From: an uncultured Oscillochloris sp.
GTDB lineage: Bacteria; Chloroflexota; Chloroflexia; Chloroflexales; Chloroflexaceae
Direction: 5' to 3'
Assembly (NCBI GenBank): GCA_903877945.1
Contig: CAIRFY010000373.1
Span: 1-12,707 of the forward strand
Length of the DNA stretch: 12,707 nt
The notes beneath the pieces were generated by a model. It had not been told where the DNA came from. It ran no database searches and was given only the letters and a program-made list of their open reading frames with translations. Below, in pieces: positions 5,617 through 12,702 of the stretch. How positions within the stretch are numbered: position 1 is the first letter of the stretch; every line of letters begins with the position of its first letter. A program made the translations under genes and the position numbers.

Positions 5617-7146
5617 ATGGCACGATCTATGGCGATAACACTACGCGAGTTGCTTCGAGGGGTGGATCCGTTGGACGCGCCCACAGGGCTGGATGCGCCC
5701 ATCTTCGGGCTGGCCTATGACTCCCGGCAGGTGCGACCGGGCTGGCTGTTTGTGGCTATCCGTGGATTCCACGCCGATGGGCACCAGTATGTGGAACGGG
5801 CGGTAAGTGCCGGTGCCGTCGCTGTTGTGGTAGACATGCGCCACTGGGGCGGCGCTGAGATCGGCGTGCCGCTGATCCGGGTTGCCGATAGCCGAGCCGC
5901 CCTGGCACCGTTGGCGGCGAACTTCTACCAGTGGCCCGGCATGAGTCTGCGTACAGTCGGGATTACCGGCACGAAGGGCAAAAGTACCACCACCGACCTG
6001 GTGAGCCAGGTGCTTGAAGGTGGCGGGTTCAGCACCGGCATGATCAGCACGGTGGACTTTAAGATCGGCGCACGGCGCTGGCCAAACAGCACCCGCCAGA
6101 GTACCCCCGAGGCTCCCGAGATCCAGGGGTTGCTGCGCGAGATGGTAGACGCCGGTTGCACCTACGCGGTGATCGAGTCCACCTCGCACGCCCTTTCGTC
6201 CCGCTGGAACCGCCTTGGTGGCTGCTGCTTCGACGCGGCGGTCTTCTTGAATATTACCCACGAACACCTGGACTACCACGGCAGCTTTGAGCAGTATCGC
6301 GCCGATAAAGCTCGTTTATTCGAGATGCTCGGCGAGTGTGCAGAGGGCGATGCCTGGGCAATCGTCAACGCCGATGACCCCAGCCATCGGCACTTTCTTG
6401 CGGCCACGCCCGCTCGCGCTCGTAAACTAACCTTTGGCCTCCAGGCTATAGCCGATGTGCGTGCCCACGAGGTCGTCGCGGGGCCAGGCGGCTCCTCGCT
6501 ACGGGTGACGACGCCGTGGGGCGAGGCGCGTCTGCGGCTCCAGCTCCCCGGTAGCTTCAATGTCTCGAACGCCCTGGCCGCCCTCAGCGTCGCTCTTAGC
6601 CAGGGTATCCCGCTGGAACGGGCCGTCGCCGCCCTGGAGGCGGTGCCGGGCATCCGTGGGCGCATGCAGCCGATACATCTCGGCCAGCCCTTCGATGTGA
6701 TCGTAGACTACGCCCACAGCCCGGACTCGTTCGACCATGTGCTCGGCATGCTGCGCCCGCTCACTTTGGGGCGGATCATTGTCGTGTTTGGCAGCGCGGG
6801 CGAGCGTGACCGAGCCAAGCGCGCCATCCAGGGCGAGATTGCCGGTCGCTACGCCGACCTGCTGATCCTGACGGACGAGGACCCGCGTGGCGAGGATCCC
6901 GCCGCGATCATTGCTGAGATTGTCGAGGGTGCCGAGCGTGCCGGTAAGCGGGCCGGCGACGGCTACCTCTGCATTCCCGACCGAGCCGAGGCCATCCGCA
7001 CGGCAATGGCCGCCGCCCACCCCGGCGATCTCGTGCTGCTCCTGGGCAAAGGACACGAGGGCAATATTATCTACGCCGGTAGCGCCATCCCCTGGGACGA
7101 GGCCGAGTCCGCCCGTGAGGCGCTGCGCACCCTGGGTTATGTATAA
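5617..7146 (+). CDS. murE: UDP-MurNAc-tripeptide synthetase MurE
   Basis: A 509-residue cytoplasmic Mur ligase that adds the third amino acid to UDP-MurNAc-L-Ala-D-Glu in peptidoglycan synthesis, using ATP. The N-terminal domain has the MurE pattern DSRQVRPGWLFVAIRGFHADGH. The ATP loop is GITGTKGKSTTT (from residue 115), with K in place of the usual N in GTNGK. The motif NITHEHLDYHGS and the C-terminal GKGHEG are typical. The specificity motif reads D420-E-D-P-R424: EDPR where diaminopimelate-adding enzymes have DNPR. An altered motif fits use of Lys or Orn, as reported for Chloroflexus (ornithine), but this is inferred. Start 5617 is taken; ATG 5629 in the same frame gives a more usual N-terminus (MAITLRELL) and is equally possible. 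No strong ribosome-binding site precedes either. Confidence 0.95.
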   Translation: MARSMAITLRELLRGVDPLDAPTGLDAPIFGLAYDSRQVRPGWLFVAIRGFHADGHQYVERAVSAGAVAVVVDMRHWGGAEIGVPLIRVADSRAALAPLAANFYQWPGMSLRTVGITGTKGKSTTTDLVSQVLEGGGFSTGMISTVDFKIGARRWPNSTRQSTPEAPEIQGLLREMVDAGCTYAVIESTSHALSSRWNRLGGCCFDAAVFLNITHEHLDYHGSFEQYRADKARLFEMLGECAEGDAWAIVNADDPSHRHFLAATPARARKLTFGLQAIADVRAHEVVAGPGGSSLRVTTPWGEARLRLQLPGSFNVSNALAALSVALSQGIPLERAVAALEAVPGIRGRMQPIHLGQPFDVIVDYAHSPDSFDHVLGMLRPLTLGRIIVVFGSAGERDRAKRAIQGEIAGRYADLLILTDEDPRGEDPAAIIAEIVEGAERAGKRAGDGYLCIPDRAEAIRTAMAAAHPGDLVLLLGKGHEGNIIYAGSAIPWDEAESAREALRTLGYV

Positions 7147-7178
7147 AAAACACTGACGATTGAATAGAACTCGCTTCT

Positions 7179-7204
7179 GCATTTTGCATTTTGCATTTTG
7201 CATT
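7179..7204 (+). repeat. Heptamer tandem DNA repeat GCATTTT upstream of the DHODH-like gene
   Basis: Three complete GCATTTT units and a partial GCATT run from 7179 to 7204, ending 3 nt before the ATG at 7208. The tract is AT-rich in an otherwise GC-rich region and occupies the place where a ribosome-binding site should be. Such short heptamer tracts arise by slippage. Confidence 0.85.
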
Positions 7205-7207
7205 CCT

Positions 7208-8041
7208 ATGATCGATTTGGCCCCACACAACCCCTACGCCCTCACCATCGCCTCGCCGATCATCGCGGCGGCGGGTAGCCTGGGTTACGGCGTGGAGGTG
7301 GCCCGTCACCTCGGGCTGGGCGCACGCCCGGCCACGCACGGCCTAGGTGCCCTCGTCACGCGCAGTACCAGCCTGCGCCCGCGCAAGGCCCGGCCCCTGC
7401 CAGAGATCATCGAGACGCCGGCCGGGCTGCTCTACCGGGGCTGGACACATAACCCCGGCCTGTGGATCGTGTGCGAGCGTTTTGCACCGATCTGGGCGAC
7501 CTGGGATCTGCCGGTGGTGGTGAGCTTGTGGGGCGATAGCACGGCGGAACTGGCCGAAGCCGCCGCGCTGCTGGAGGGTGTCGAGGGCGTGATGGGTGTG
7601 GAACTGCCGCTGGCGGCGCACGGCGCGCTCACGCCCGAGGCCGCCGGTCGGCTGGTGGCGGCGCTGCGCCAGGCCACCAGGCTCCCACTGATCGTGAAGC
7701 TGCCTGGCCAGGCTCCCGACATCCTGGCCCTGGCCCGCGCCGCCGTCACGCACGGCGCCGATACCCTGGCCCTGATCGATGGCCTACCCGCCGTGGCCCC
7801 CCTCCTCGATGGCAGTCTGGTCGAAGGGCGGCTCTGTGGCCCCGCCATCGCGCCCCTGGCCCTGGCCCTGGTGTCCGCTGTCTGCGCTGAGGTCGCCGTC
7901 CCGGTGATCGGTATCGGCGGGGTGCGTGACGCCGCCGGTGTGCGGGCGATGCGTGCCGCCGGGGCCACCGCCGTCGGCCTGGGTTCCGCGCTCCTCACCG
8001 ATCTGCGCACCGGGGCGCGGATTGCTGCCGCTCAATCATAG
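7208..8041 (+). CDS. Class 1 dihydroorotate dehydrogenase-like protein lacking active-site residues
   Basis: A 277-residue beta/alpha-barrel protein related to FMN-dependent dihydroorotate dehydrogenases. It shows ASPIIAAAGSLGYG (15-28), the RPLPEIIETPAG strand (62-73), IVKLPG (162-167) and the FMN-phosphate region VIGIGGVRDAAG (233-244) with GATAVGLGSALL (252-263). The substrate side is changed. The usual VTK is VTR (R52), the Asn after PAGxL is Y76, and the NxSCPN loop with the catalytic Cys is replaced by VELPLAAHGA (131-140). A conventional orotate-forming reaction is therefore unlikely, and a related flavoprotein or divergent function is more probable. ATG 7208 is chosen; the open frame reaches a TTG at 7160, but that extension only translates the heptamer repeat. 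The gene follows murE by 61 bp. Its last codon and stop come from an inserted palindromic element; without it six other codons would follow CAA-TC before a TGA at 8236-8238. Confidence 0.8.
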   Translation: MIDLAPHNPYALTIASPIIAAAGSLGYGVEVARHLGLGARPATHGLGALVTRSTSLRPRKARPLPEIIETPAGLLYRGWTHNPGLWIVCERFAPIWATWDLPVVVSLWGDSTAELAEAAALLEGVEGVMGVELPLAAHGALTPEAAGRLVAALRQATRLPLIVKLPGQAPDILALARAAVTHGADTLALIDGLPAVAPLLDGSLVEGRLCGPAIAPLALALVSAVCAEVAVPVIGIGGVRDAAGVRAMRAAGATAVGLGSALLTDLRTGARIAAAQS

Positions 8042-8216
8042 GACTCGTGCAAAGTCGTGTGATCGCCGGGCAGCCCTCACCCCCCAGATCCCTCTCCCTG
8101 AGCGGGAGAGGGGGAGTCGGAGGCGTCCTGCTGCGGAATCTCCCCTCTCCCCGTGAGGGAGAGGGGCTGGGGGTGAGGGCCGGAGGGTGACTTTGCACCA
8201 GCCCTGCCGCTCAATC
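8026..8216. repeat. 12-bp direct repeats flanking the palindromic element
   Basis: TGCCGCTCAATC occurs at 8026-8037 and again at 8205-8216. The second copy starts on the base after the right terminal inverted repeat, and the first ends 3 bp before the left one. This is the arrangement expected for a target-site duplication. The first copy lies in the last codons of the DHODH-like gene. Confidence 0.75.
8041..8204. mobile_element. MITE-like palindromic element with 16-bp terminal inverted repeats
   Basis: The ends GGACTCGTGCAAAGTC (8041-8056) and GACTTTGCACCAGCCC (8189-8204) are inverted copies matching at 14 of 16 positions. Inside, a long inverted repeat joins 8074-8098 with 8157-8179. It can alternatively fold as two hairpins: CCCTCTCCC (8090-8098) with GGGAGAGGG (8104-8112), and CCCCTCTCCC (8142-8151) with GGGAGAGGGG (8157-8166), each with a 5-nt loop. 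No transposase is encoded, so it would be non-autonomous. A half copy lies at 109-161. The insertion supplies the stop of the upstream gene and may act as a transcription terminator before hsdM. Confidence 0.75.
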
Positions 8217-8226
8217 GGCACTCCCG

Positions 8227-8255
8227 TTGCAGCCGTGAGGGGATAGGTCTATGTT
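8227..8255 (+). promoter_or_regulatory. Candidate promoter for the hsdM operon
   Basis: TTGCAG (8227-8232) and TATGTT (8250-8255) are separated by 17 bp, each matching consensus at four of six positions. It lies just right of the palindromic element and about 53 bp before the hsdM ATG, a sensible place for the operon promoter. Moderate match only. Confidence 0.35.
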
Positions 8256-8308
8256 GTGTTCGTCAGCGTTGCGTTGAGCGGGCTTGCTGAGACGAAAGAA
8301 CTGCCGCT

Positions 8309-10444
8309 ATGACCGACACTTCAGTCAACCTGGGCTGGATCGCCAACTTTATCTGGGGCATCGCCGATGATGTGCTGCGCGATGTTTATGTGCGCGGCAA
8401 GTACCGTGATGTCATCCTGCCGATGACGGTGATTCGCCGACTCGATGTGTTGCTTGAGCCGACCAAACCGGCGGTTCTGAAGCTGAAGGCCCAGCTTGAT
8501 GCGGCGGGCGTCTCGAACCAGCACGCGGCGCTGAGCCATGCCGCTGGTGAGGCGTTCTACAATGCGTCTCCGTTCACCCTGCGCGACCTCAAGGCGTGCA
8601 CGCGCCAGCAGCAGATCAAGGCCGATTTCGAGGCGTATCTCGATGGCTTCTCGCCGAATGTGCAGGAGATTCTTGAAAAAATCAAGTTCCGCAATCAGAT
8701 TGCCACGCTGGTGGACGCCGATATTCTTGGCAGCATGATCGAGAAGTTTCTCGACCCTGCGATCAACCTCAGCCCGCATCCGGTACTCGACGCGCACGGC
8801 AATGTGCGCCTCCCCGCTCTCGATAACCACACGATGGGGACGCTCTTCGAGGAGTTGATCCGCCGCTTCAACGAGGAGAATAACGAGGAGGCGGGCGAGC
8901 ACTTCACCCCGCGTGATGTGGTGCAACTGATGGCCGACCTGATCTTCTTGCCGATTGCCGACCAAATCGTCTCAGGTACCTACCTGGTGTATGACGGGGC
9001 CTGCGGCACGGGCGGCATGCTTACGGTTGCGGAGGATCGGCTCTACGCCCTGGGCCGCGAGTACGGCAAGGAGGTTTCGATCCACCTCTTCGGCCAGGAG
9101 GTGCAGCCCGAGACGTTTGCGATCACCAAGGCCGACCTGTTGCTCAAGGGTGAGGGCGCGGAGGCCGAGAACATGAAGTACGGTTCCACGCTTTCGGCTG
9201 ACGCCTTCCCGACACGCGAGTTTGACTTTATGCTCTCGAATCCGCCCTACGGCAAGAGCTGGAAGACTGACCTGGAGCGACTCGGCGGCAAGGGCGAGAT
9301 CAAAGACCCGCGTTTTATCTTCGCCTACGCCAACGATCCAGAGTACAGCCTGGTGACGCGCTCCAGCGACGGCCAGTTGATGTTTCTGGCCAACAAGCTC
9401 CGCAAGATGAAGCAGGACTCGCCGCTGGGCAGCCGGATCGCCGAGGTGCATAACGGATCGTCGCTCTTCACCGGCGACGCAGGCCAGGGCGAGAGCAACA
9501 TTCGCCGCTGGATTATCGAGAACGACTGGCTGGAGGCGATTGTCGCGCTGCCGCTGAATATGTTCTACAACACCGGCATCGCTACCTATATTTGGGTGCT
9601 GACCAACCGCAAGCCCGCTCACCGCCAGGGCAAGGTGCAACTGATTGATGCAACGGCCTGGTTCGAGCCGCTGCGCAAAAACCTGGGCAAGAAGAATTGT
9701 CGCTTTGCGGAGACGGATATGCGCCGGGTTGTTGAGGCGTTCCTGGCCTTCGCGGAGAGCGAGCAGTCGAAGATCTTCTCAAACAAGGCGTTTGGCTACT
9801 CGAAGATCACGGTCGAGCGACCGCTGCGGCTCACCATTGATCTGGCTGATGTGGCCCGCGCCCGCTTCCGCAAGGCGTGTGCGACTGCTGGCGAGGAACC
9901 GCTGGCCGATCTGATTGACGCACTGGCCGCCACACTCGGCGCTGGCCCGCACCGCGACTACAACCGCTTTCTCGTGGCTCTTGAGCAGCAGCGCCAGGAC
10001 ACGAAGCTGACCGCCAAGCGCCTGAAGTTCATCCAGAGCGCGTTAGCGACCCGCGATGAGACCGCCGAGCCGGTGATCAGCAAGGTGTATCGCGGCAGTA
10101 AAGCCGTGGCCGACCCGCTGCACGGTCACTTTGCCGTGACCCTGGAGGGCAAGCCCGCCGTGGTGGAGTACGAGCCGGACAGCGAATTGCGCGACACGGA
10201 GCAGGTGCCATTGCTGGAGCACGGCGGCGTCGCGGCCTTCATCAAGCGCGAGGTGCTGCCCTATGTGCCCGACGCCTGGGTTGACCAAGACGCCACGAAG
10301 GTGGGCTACGAGATCTCGTTCACGCGCTACTTCTACAAGCCCCAGCCGCTGCGCACGCTGGAGGCGATCCGCGCCGAGATCGAGGCCCTGGAGCGTGAGA
10401 CCGGGGGGTTACTAAGCGAAATTATTGGAAAGGATAGACGATGA
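8309..10444 (+). CDS. hsdM: Type I restriction-modification DNA methyltransferase subunit (HsdM)
   Basis: A 711-residue N6-adenine DNA methyltransferase, the M subunit of a type I restriction-modification system. With a specificity subunit it methylates the host target sites; with HsdR the complex cuts unmethylated DNA. The N-terminal 160 or so residues fit the HsdM_N helical domain (IWGIADDVLRDVY, then VILPMTVIRRLDVL). The catalytic domain has H198-FTPRDVVQLM, the S-adenosylmethionine loop YDGACGTGGM (D229 to G236) and the catalytic N311-PPY motif. The C-terminal part is long compared with the 500 or so residues of classical HsdM and ends in a predicted coiled coil (TLEAIRAEIEALERETGGLL) which may contact the partner subunit. 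Start 8309 follows a weak GAAAGAA. The stop overlaps the DUF262 gene by ATGA (10441-10444), so expression is coupled. hsdS and hsdR are not in the window. Confidence 0.95.
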   Translation: MTDTSVNLGWIANFIWGIADDVLRDVYVRGKYRDVILPMTVIRRLDVLLEPTKPAVLKLKAQLDAAGVSNQHAALSHAAGEAFYNASPFTLRDLKACTRQQQIKADFEAYLDGFSPNVQEILEKIKFRNQIATLVDADILGSMIEKFLDPAINLSPHPVLDAHGNVRLPALDNHTMGTLFEELIRRFNEENNEEAGEHFTPRDVVQLMADLIFLPIADQIVSGTYLVYDGACGTGGMLTVAEDRLYALGREYGKEVSIHLFGQEVQPETFAITKADLLLKGEGAEAENMKYGSTLSADAFPTREFDFMLSNPPYGKSWKTDLERLGGKGEIKDPRFIFAYANDPEYSLVTRSSDGQLMFLANKLRKMKQDSPLGSRIAEVHNGSSLFTGDAGQGESNIRRWIIENDWLEAIVALPLNMFYNTGIATYIWVLTNRKPAHRQGKVQLIDATAWFEPLRKNLGKKNCRFAETDMRRVVEAFLAFAESEQSKIFSNKAFGYSKITVERPLRLTIDLADVARARFRKACATAGEEPLADLIDALAATLGAGPHRDYNRFLVALEQQRQDTKLTAKRLKFIQSALATRDETAEPVISKVYRGSKAVADPLHGHFAVTLEGKPAVVEYEPDSELRDTEQVPLLEHGGVAAFIKREVLPYVPDAWVDQDATKVGYEISFTRYFYKPQPLRTLEAIRAEIEALERETGGLLSEIIGKDRR

Positions 10445-12552
10445 AAGCGACTGAAGCAAAACTCCTCGATTTTCTCAAGAAATCGCCGCAGTTCGTCATT
10501 CCCATCTACCAGCGAACATATAGCTGGGGCAAGCAGGAGTGTCGGCAGTTGTGGGGCGACATCCTTCGCACAGGTAGCGATGACGCGGTATCCGCACACT
10601 TCGTTGGCTCTATCGTCTATATCGAGAAGGGTCTCTATAGTGTCACGACTCAGCCCCCACTCCTTGTTATTGACGGCCAGCAGCGTCTCACCACCCTCAC
10701 ATTGCTCATCGCCGCTCTCGCTAAAGCATTAGACAGGCAGAGGGGCAGTGAGCCAATAGATGGATTCTCGCCGCGCAGGCTACGCAACTACTACTTGCTG
10801 AACCCGGAAGAAGAGGGTGAGCGCTACTACAAGCTGATCCTCTCGCAGACCGACAAGGCATCGCTTATTGCTATTGTCGGCAATCATGAGCAACCCAAGG
10901 AACCATCACTCCGGGTCACAGAGAATTTTGAGCTCTTCGAGTCACTGATTGATGGTCGTAAGGGCGATCTCGAAGCGGTGTGCAAAGGGTTGTCTAAGTT
11001 AGTCATTGTGGACATTGCGCTCAACCGCGACCACGATAACCCCCAACTGATTTTTGAGAGTATGAACTCTACTGGCCGTGAGTTGACCCAAGCCGACCTG
11101 ATCCGCAATTTCATCTTGATGGGGTTAGAGCCACAGTTGCAGACCAAGCTCTATGAACACTATTGGCGACCTATGGAGGTGGATTTTGGACAAGAAGCCT
11201 ACAGCACCTACTTCGACGGCTTTATGCGCCACTACCTGACGGTGAAGACCGGCGACCTCCCAAATGTGCGCGAGGTATACGAGGCATTCAAGAGCTATGC
11301 CCGTTTACCCGCAATTGCCGCCGCAGGGGTTGAATCGCTCGTGGCCGATATTCGCACCTTTGCCCGTTACTTTTGCGCTATGGCATTGGTTCCGCGCGCG
11401 GAGACCGACAAAGAGTTAGAACGAGCTTTCCACGACCTCCGTGAGTTGAAAGTGGATGTGGCGTATCCCTTCTTACTCGAACTCTATCATGACTACAAGA
11501 CCAAGGTGCTATCCAACGCGGATTTTGTGGCAGCAGTGCGCCTGGTGGAGTCCTTTGTGTTCCGCCGTGCGATCTGTGCTATTCCCACGAACTCAATGAA
11601 CAAGACCTTCGCCACCTTTATGAAGGGAATCAAGAAGGATCACTATCTTGAGAGTATCAAGGCGTATCTACTTGCACTTCCTTCATATCGCCGCTTCCCG
11701 AATGATGAGGAGTTCCACCGCGACTTTCAAATCCGCGATCTCTATAACTTCCGCAGCCGTAGCTACTGGCTGCGACGTTTTGAGAACCATGACCGCAAAG
11801 AGCACGTCCTCGTTGATGAATACACCATCGAGCATATTTTGCCGCAGAACGAGACGCTTTCTCCCGCCTGGCGCACAGCTTTAGGCCCAGAGTGGGCGCG
11901 CATTCAGCAGACGTGGTTACACACCCTCGGCAATCTCACACTGACCGGCTACAACTCAGCCTACAGCGACAAGCCCTTCACGGAAAAGCGTGATATGAAA
12001 GGCGGGTTCAAAGAGAGTCCGCTCAAGCTTAATGCTGGCCTTGGTCAGCTTGACCAATGGAACGAGGATACGATCAAGGCACGCGCTGCAGAACTGGCAG
12101 ACAGGGCGCTACATGTTTGGGTTGCTCCCGCATTGCCAGCCGATGCACAGATAGCATACACGTTAAATGCCGCACCCGCAGCCTATACAATCAAAGACCA
12201 TCCAAAACTCAGCAATAAGACGCTCCAAGCGGTCTTTGAGGCGTTCCGCACGCAGGTGTTGGCGCTCGATCCGTGTGTGACGGAAGAGTTCCTCAAGCAT
12301 TACGTGGCCTATAAAGCCGAGACCAACTTCGTAGATGCTGTGCCGCAGGTAAAACGCTTACGTCTATCGCTGAATATCGCCTTCGCCGACATCAACGATC
12401 CCAAAGGTCTTTGCAAAGACATCTCTAACGTAGGGTTCTTGGGGAATGGCGATGTAGAAGTGAGCCTCGCTTCGCTTGAAGAGTTGCCCTACGTTCTAGG
12501 GTTGGTACGGCAGGCGCTTGAACGACAGCTAGGGAATGGGGTTGGCGAATGA
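10441..12552 (+). CDS. DUF262-DUF1524-DUF5655 fusion, GmrSD-like restriction nuclease
   Basis: A 703-residue probable anti-phage nuclease. The N-terminal DUF262 (ParB-like nucleotide-binding) domain has IPIYQRTYSW (20-29) and D78-GQQRLTTL (78-86). A helical middle region follows. The DUF1524 HNH-type domain has E464-H465-ILPQN and H494-TLGNLTLTGYN505 with downstream Ser, Phe and Lys residues, so the nuclease site looks intact. The C-terminal 130 or so residues match DUF5655 (VFEAFRTQVLALDPCV, GNGDVEVSLASLEELPYV). In the GmrSD type IV family the DUF262 part senses or hydrolyses NTP and DUF1524 cuts modified DNA. It begins inside the hsdM stop (ATGA) with GGAAAGGA 6 nt before the start, so it is made together with the methyltransferase. 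Modified phage DNA is the likely target, but this is inferred. Its DNA is less GC-rich than the envelope genes, suggesting separate acquisition. Confidence 0.93.
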   Translation: MKATEAKLLDFLKKSPQFVIPIYQRTYSWGKQECRQLWGDILRTGSDDAVSAHFVGSIVYIEKGLYSVTTQPPLLVIDGQQRLTTLTLLIAALAKALDRQRGSEPIDGFSPRRLRNYYLLNPEEEGERYYKLILSQTDKASLIAIVGNHEQPKEPSLRVTENFELFESLIDGRKGDLEAVCKGLSKLVIVDIALNRDHDNPQLIFESMNSTGRELTQADLIRNFILMGLEPQLQTKLYEHYWRPMEVDFGQEAYSTYFDGFMRHYLTVKTGDLPNVREVYEAFKSYARLPAIAAAGVESLVADIRTFARYFCAMALVPRAETDKELERAFHDLRELKVDVAYPFLLELYHDYKTKVLSNADFVAAVRLVESFVFRRAICAIPTNSMNKTFATFMKGIKKDHYLESIKAYLLALPSYRRFPNDEEFHRDFQIRDLYNFRSRSYWLRRFENHDRKEHVLVDEYTIEHILPQNETLSPAWRTALGPEWARIQQTWLHTLGNLTLTGYNSAYSDKPFTEKRDMKGGFKESPLKLNAGLGQLDQWNEDTIKARAAELADRALHVWVAPALPADAQIAYTLNAAPAAYTIKDHPKLSNKTLQAVFEAFRTQVLALDPCVTEEFLKHYVAYKAETNFVDAVPQVKRLRLSLNIAFADINDPKGLCKDISNVGFLGNGDVEVSLASLEELPYVLGLVRQALERQLGNGVGE

Positions 12553-12584
12553 TGCGTCATCGGAAACTCTGCCCTGCCTACAAG

Positions 12585-12618
12585 GACTCTGAGGATATAT
12601 AGCAATCCTCTTGGAGTC
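12585..12618 (+). other. Alternative stem-loop overlapping the left end of the right-hand palindrome
   Basis: GACTC (12585-12589) pairs with GAGTC (12614-12618), and GAGGAT (12591-12596) with ATCCTC (12605-12610). This fold uses the same bases as the left terminal arm of the palindrome at 12598-12689, so the two structures exclude each other in RNA. Confidence 0.3.
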
Positions 12619-12689
12619 GTGAAGGGGAGTCGAGGCTTTAGCCGGCTGAAGCCTTGACTCCCCTTCACAATCTGGATAGGACTGCTATA
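12598..12689. mobile_element. Palindromic MITE-like element with TA-flanked inverted ends
   Basis: The ends TATAGCAATCCT (12598-12609) and AGGACTGCTATA (12678-12689) are inverted copies with one mismatch. The centre, 12619-12668, is a 50-nt palindrome, with GTGAAGGGGAGTC (12619-12631) pairing with GACTCCCCTTCAC (12656-12668). Its only two irregular pairs are G-U in RNA. The outer and inner arms share one symmetry axis. TA at both outer edges fits insertion at TA by an IS630/Tc1-type transposase, though no transposase is present. It may also act as a terminator or mRNA-stabilising hairpin between the DUF262 gene and the next gene. Confidence 0.65.
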
Positions 12690-12690
12690 G

Positions 12691-12696
12691 AAGGAG
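12691..12696 (+). promoter_or_regulatory. Ribosome-binding site AAGGAG for the gene at the right edge
   Basis: AAGGAG lies 6 nt before GTG (12703-12705) and starts 1 nt after the palindrome ends. It is one of the cleanest ribosome-binding sites in the window and is the reason for calling a start at the edge. Confidence 0.6.
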
Positions 12697-12702
12697 AACT
12701 CA

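Noticed and set aside
7160..7207. Upstream TTG start for the DHODH-like protein
   Set aside because: The extension reads mostly the GCATTTT heptamers (CILHFAFCI), which is unlike any family N-terminus.
7995..8221. Small minus-strand frames across 7995-8221
   Set aside because: They are translations of the palindromic element (PSPSPSRGEG-like), with no homology-like features or start signals.
8321..9640. Minus-strand frames opposite hsdM
   Set aside because: They mirror the codon bias of a strongly supported HsdM; no motifs are seen on the opposite strand.
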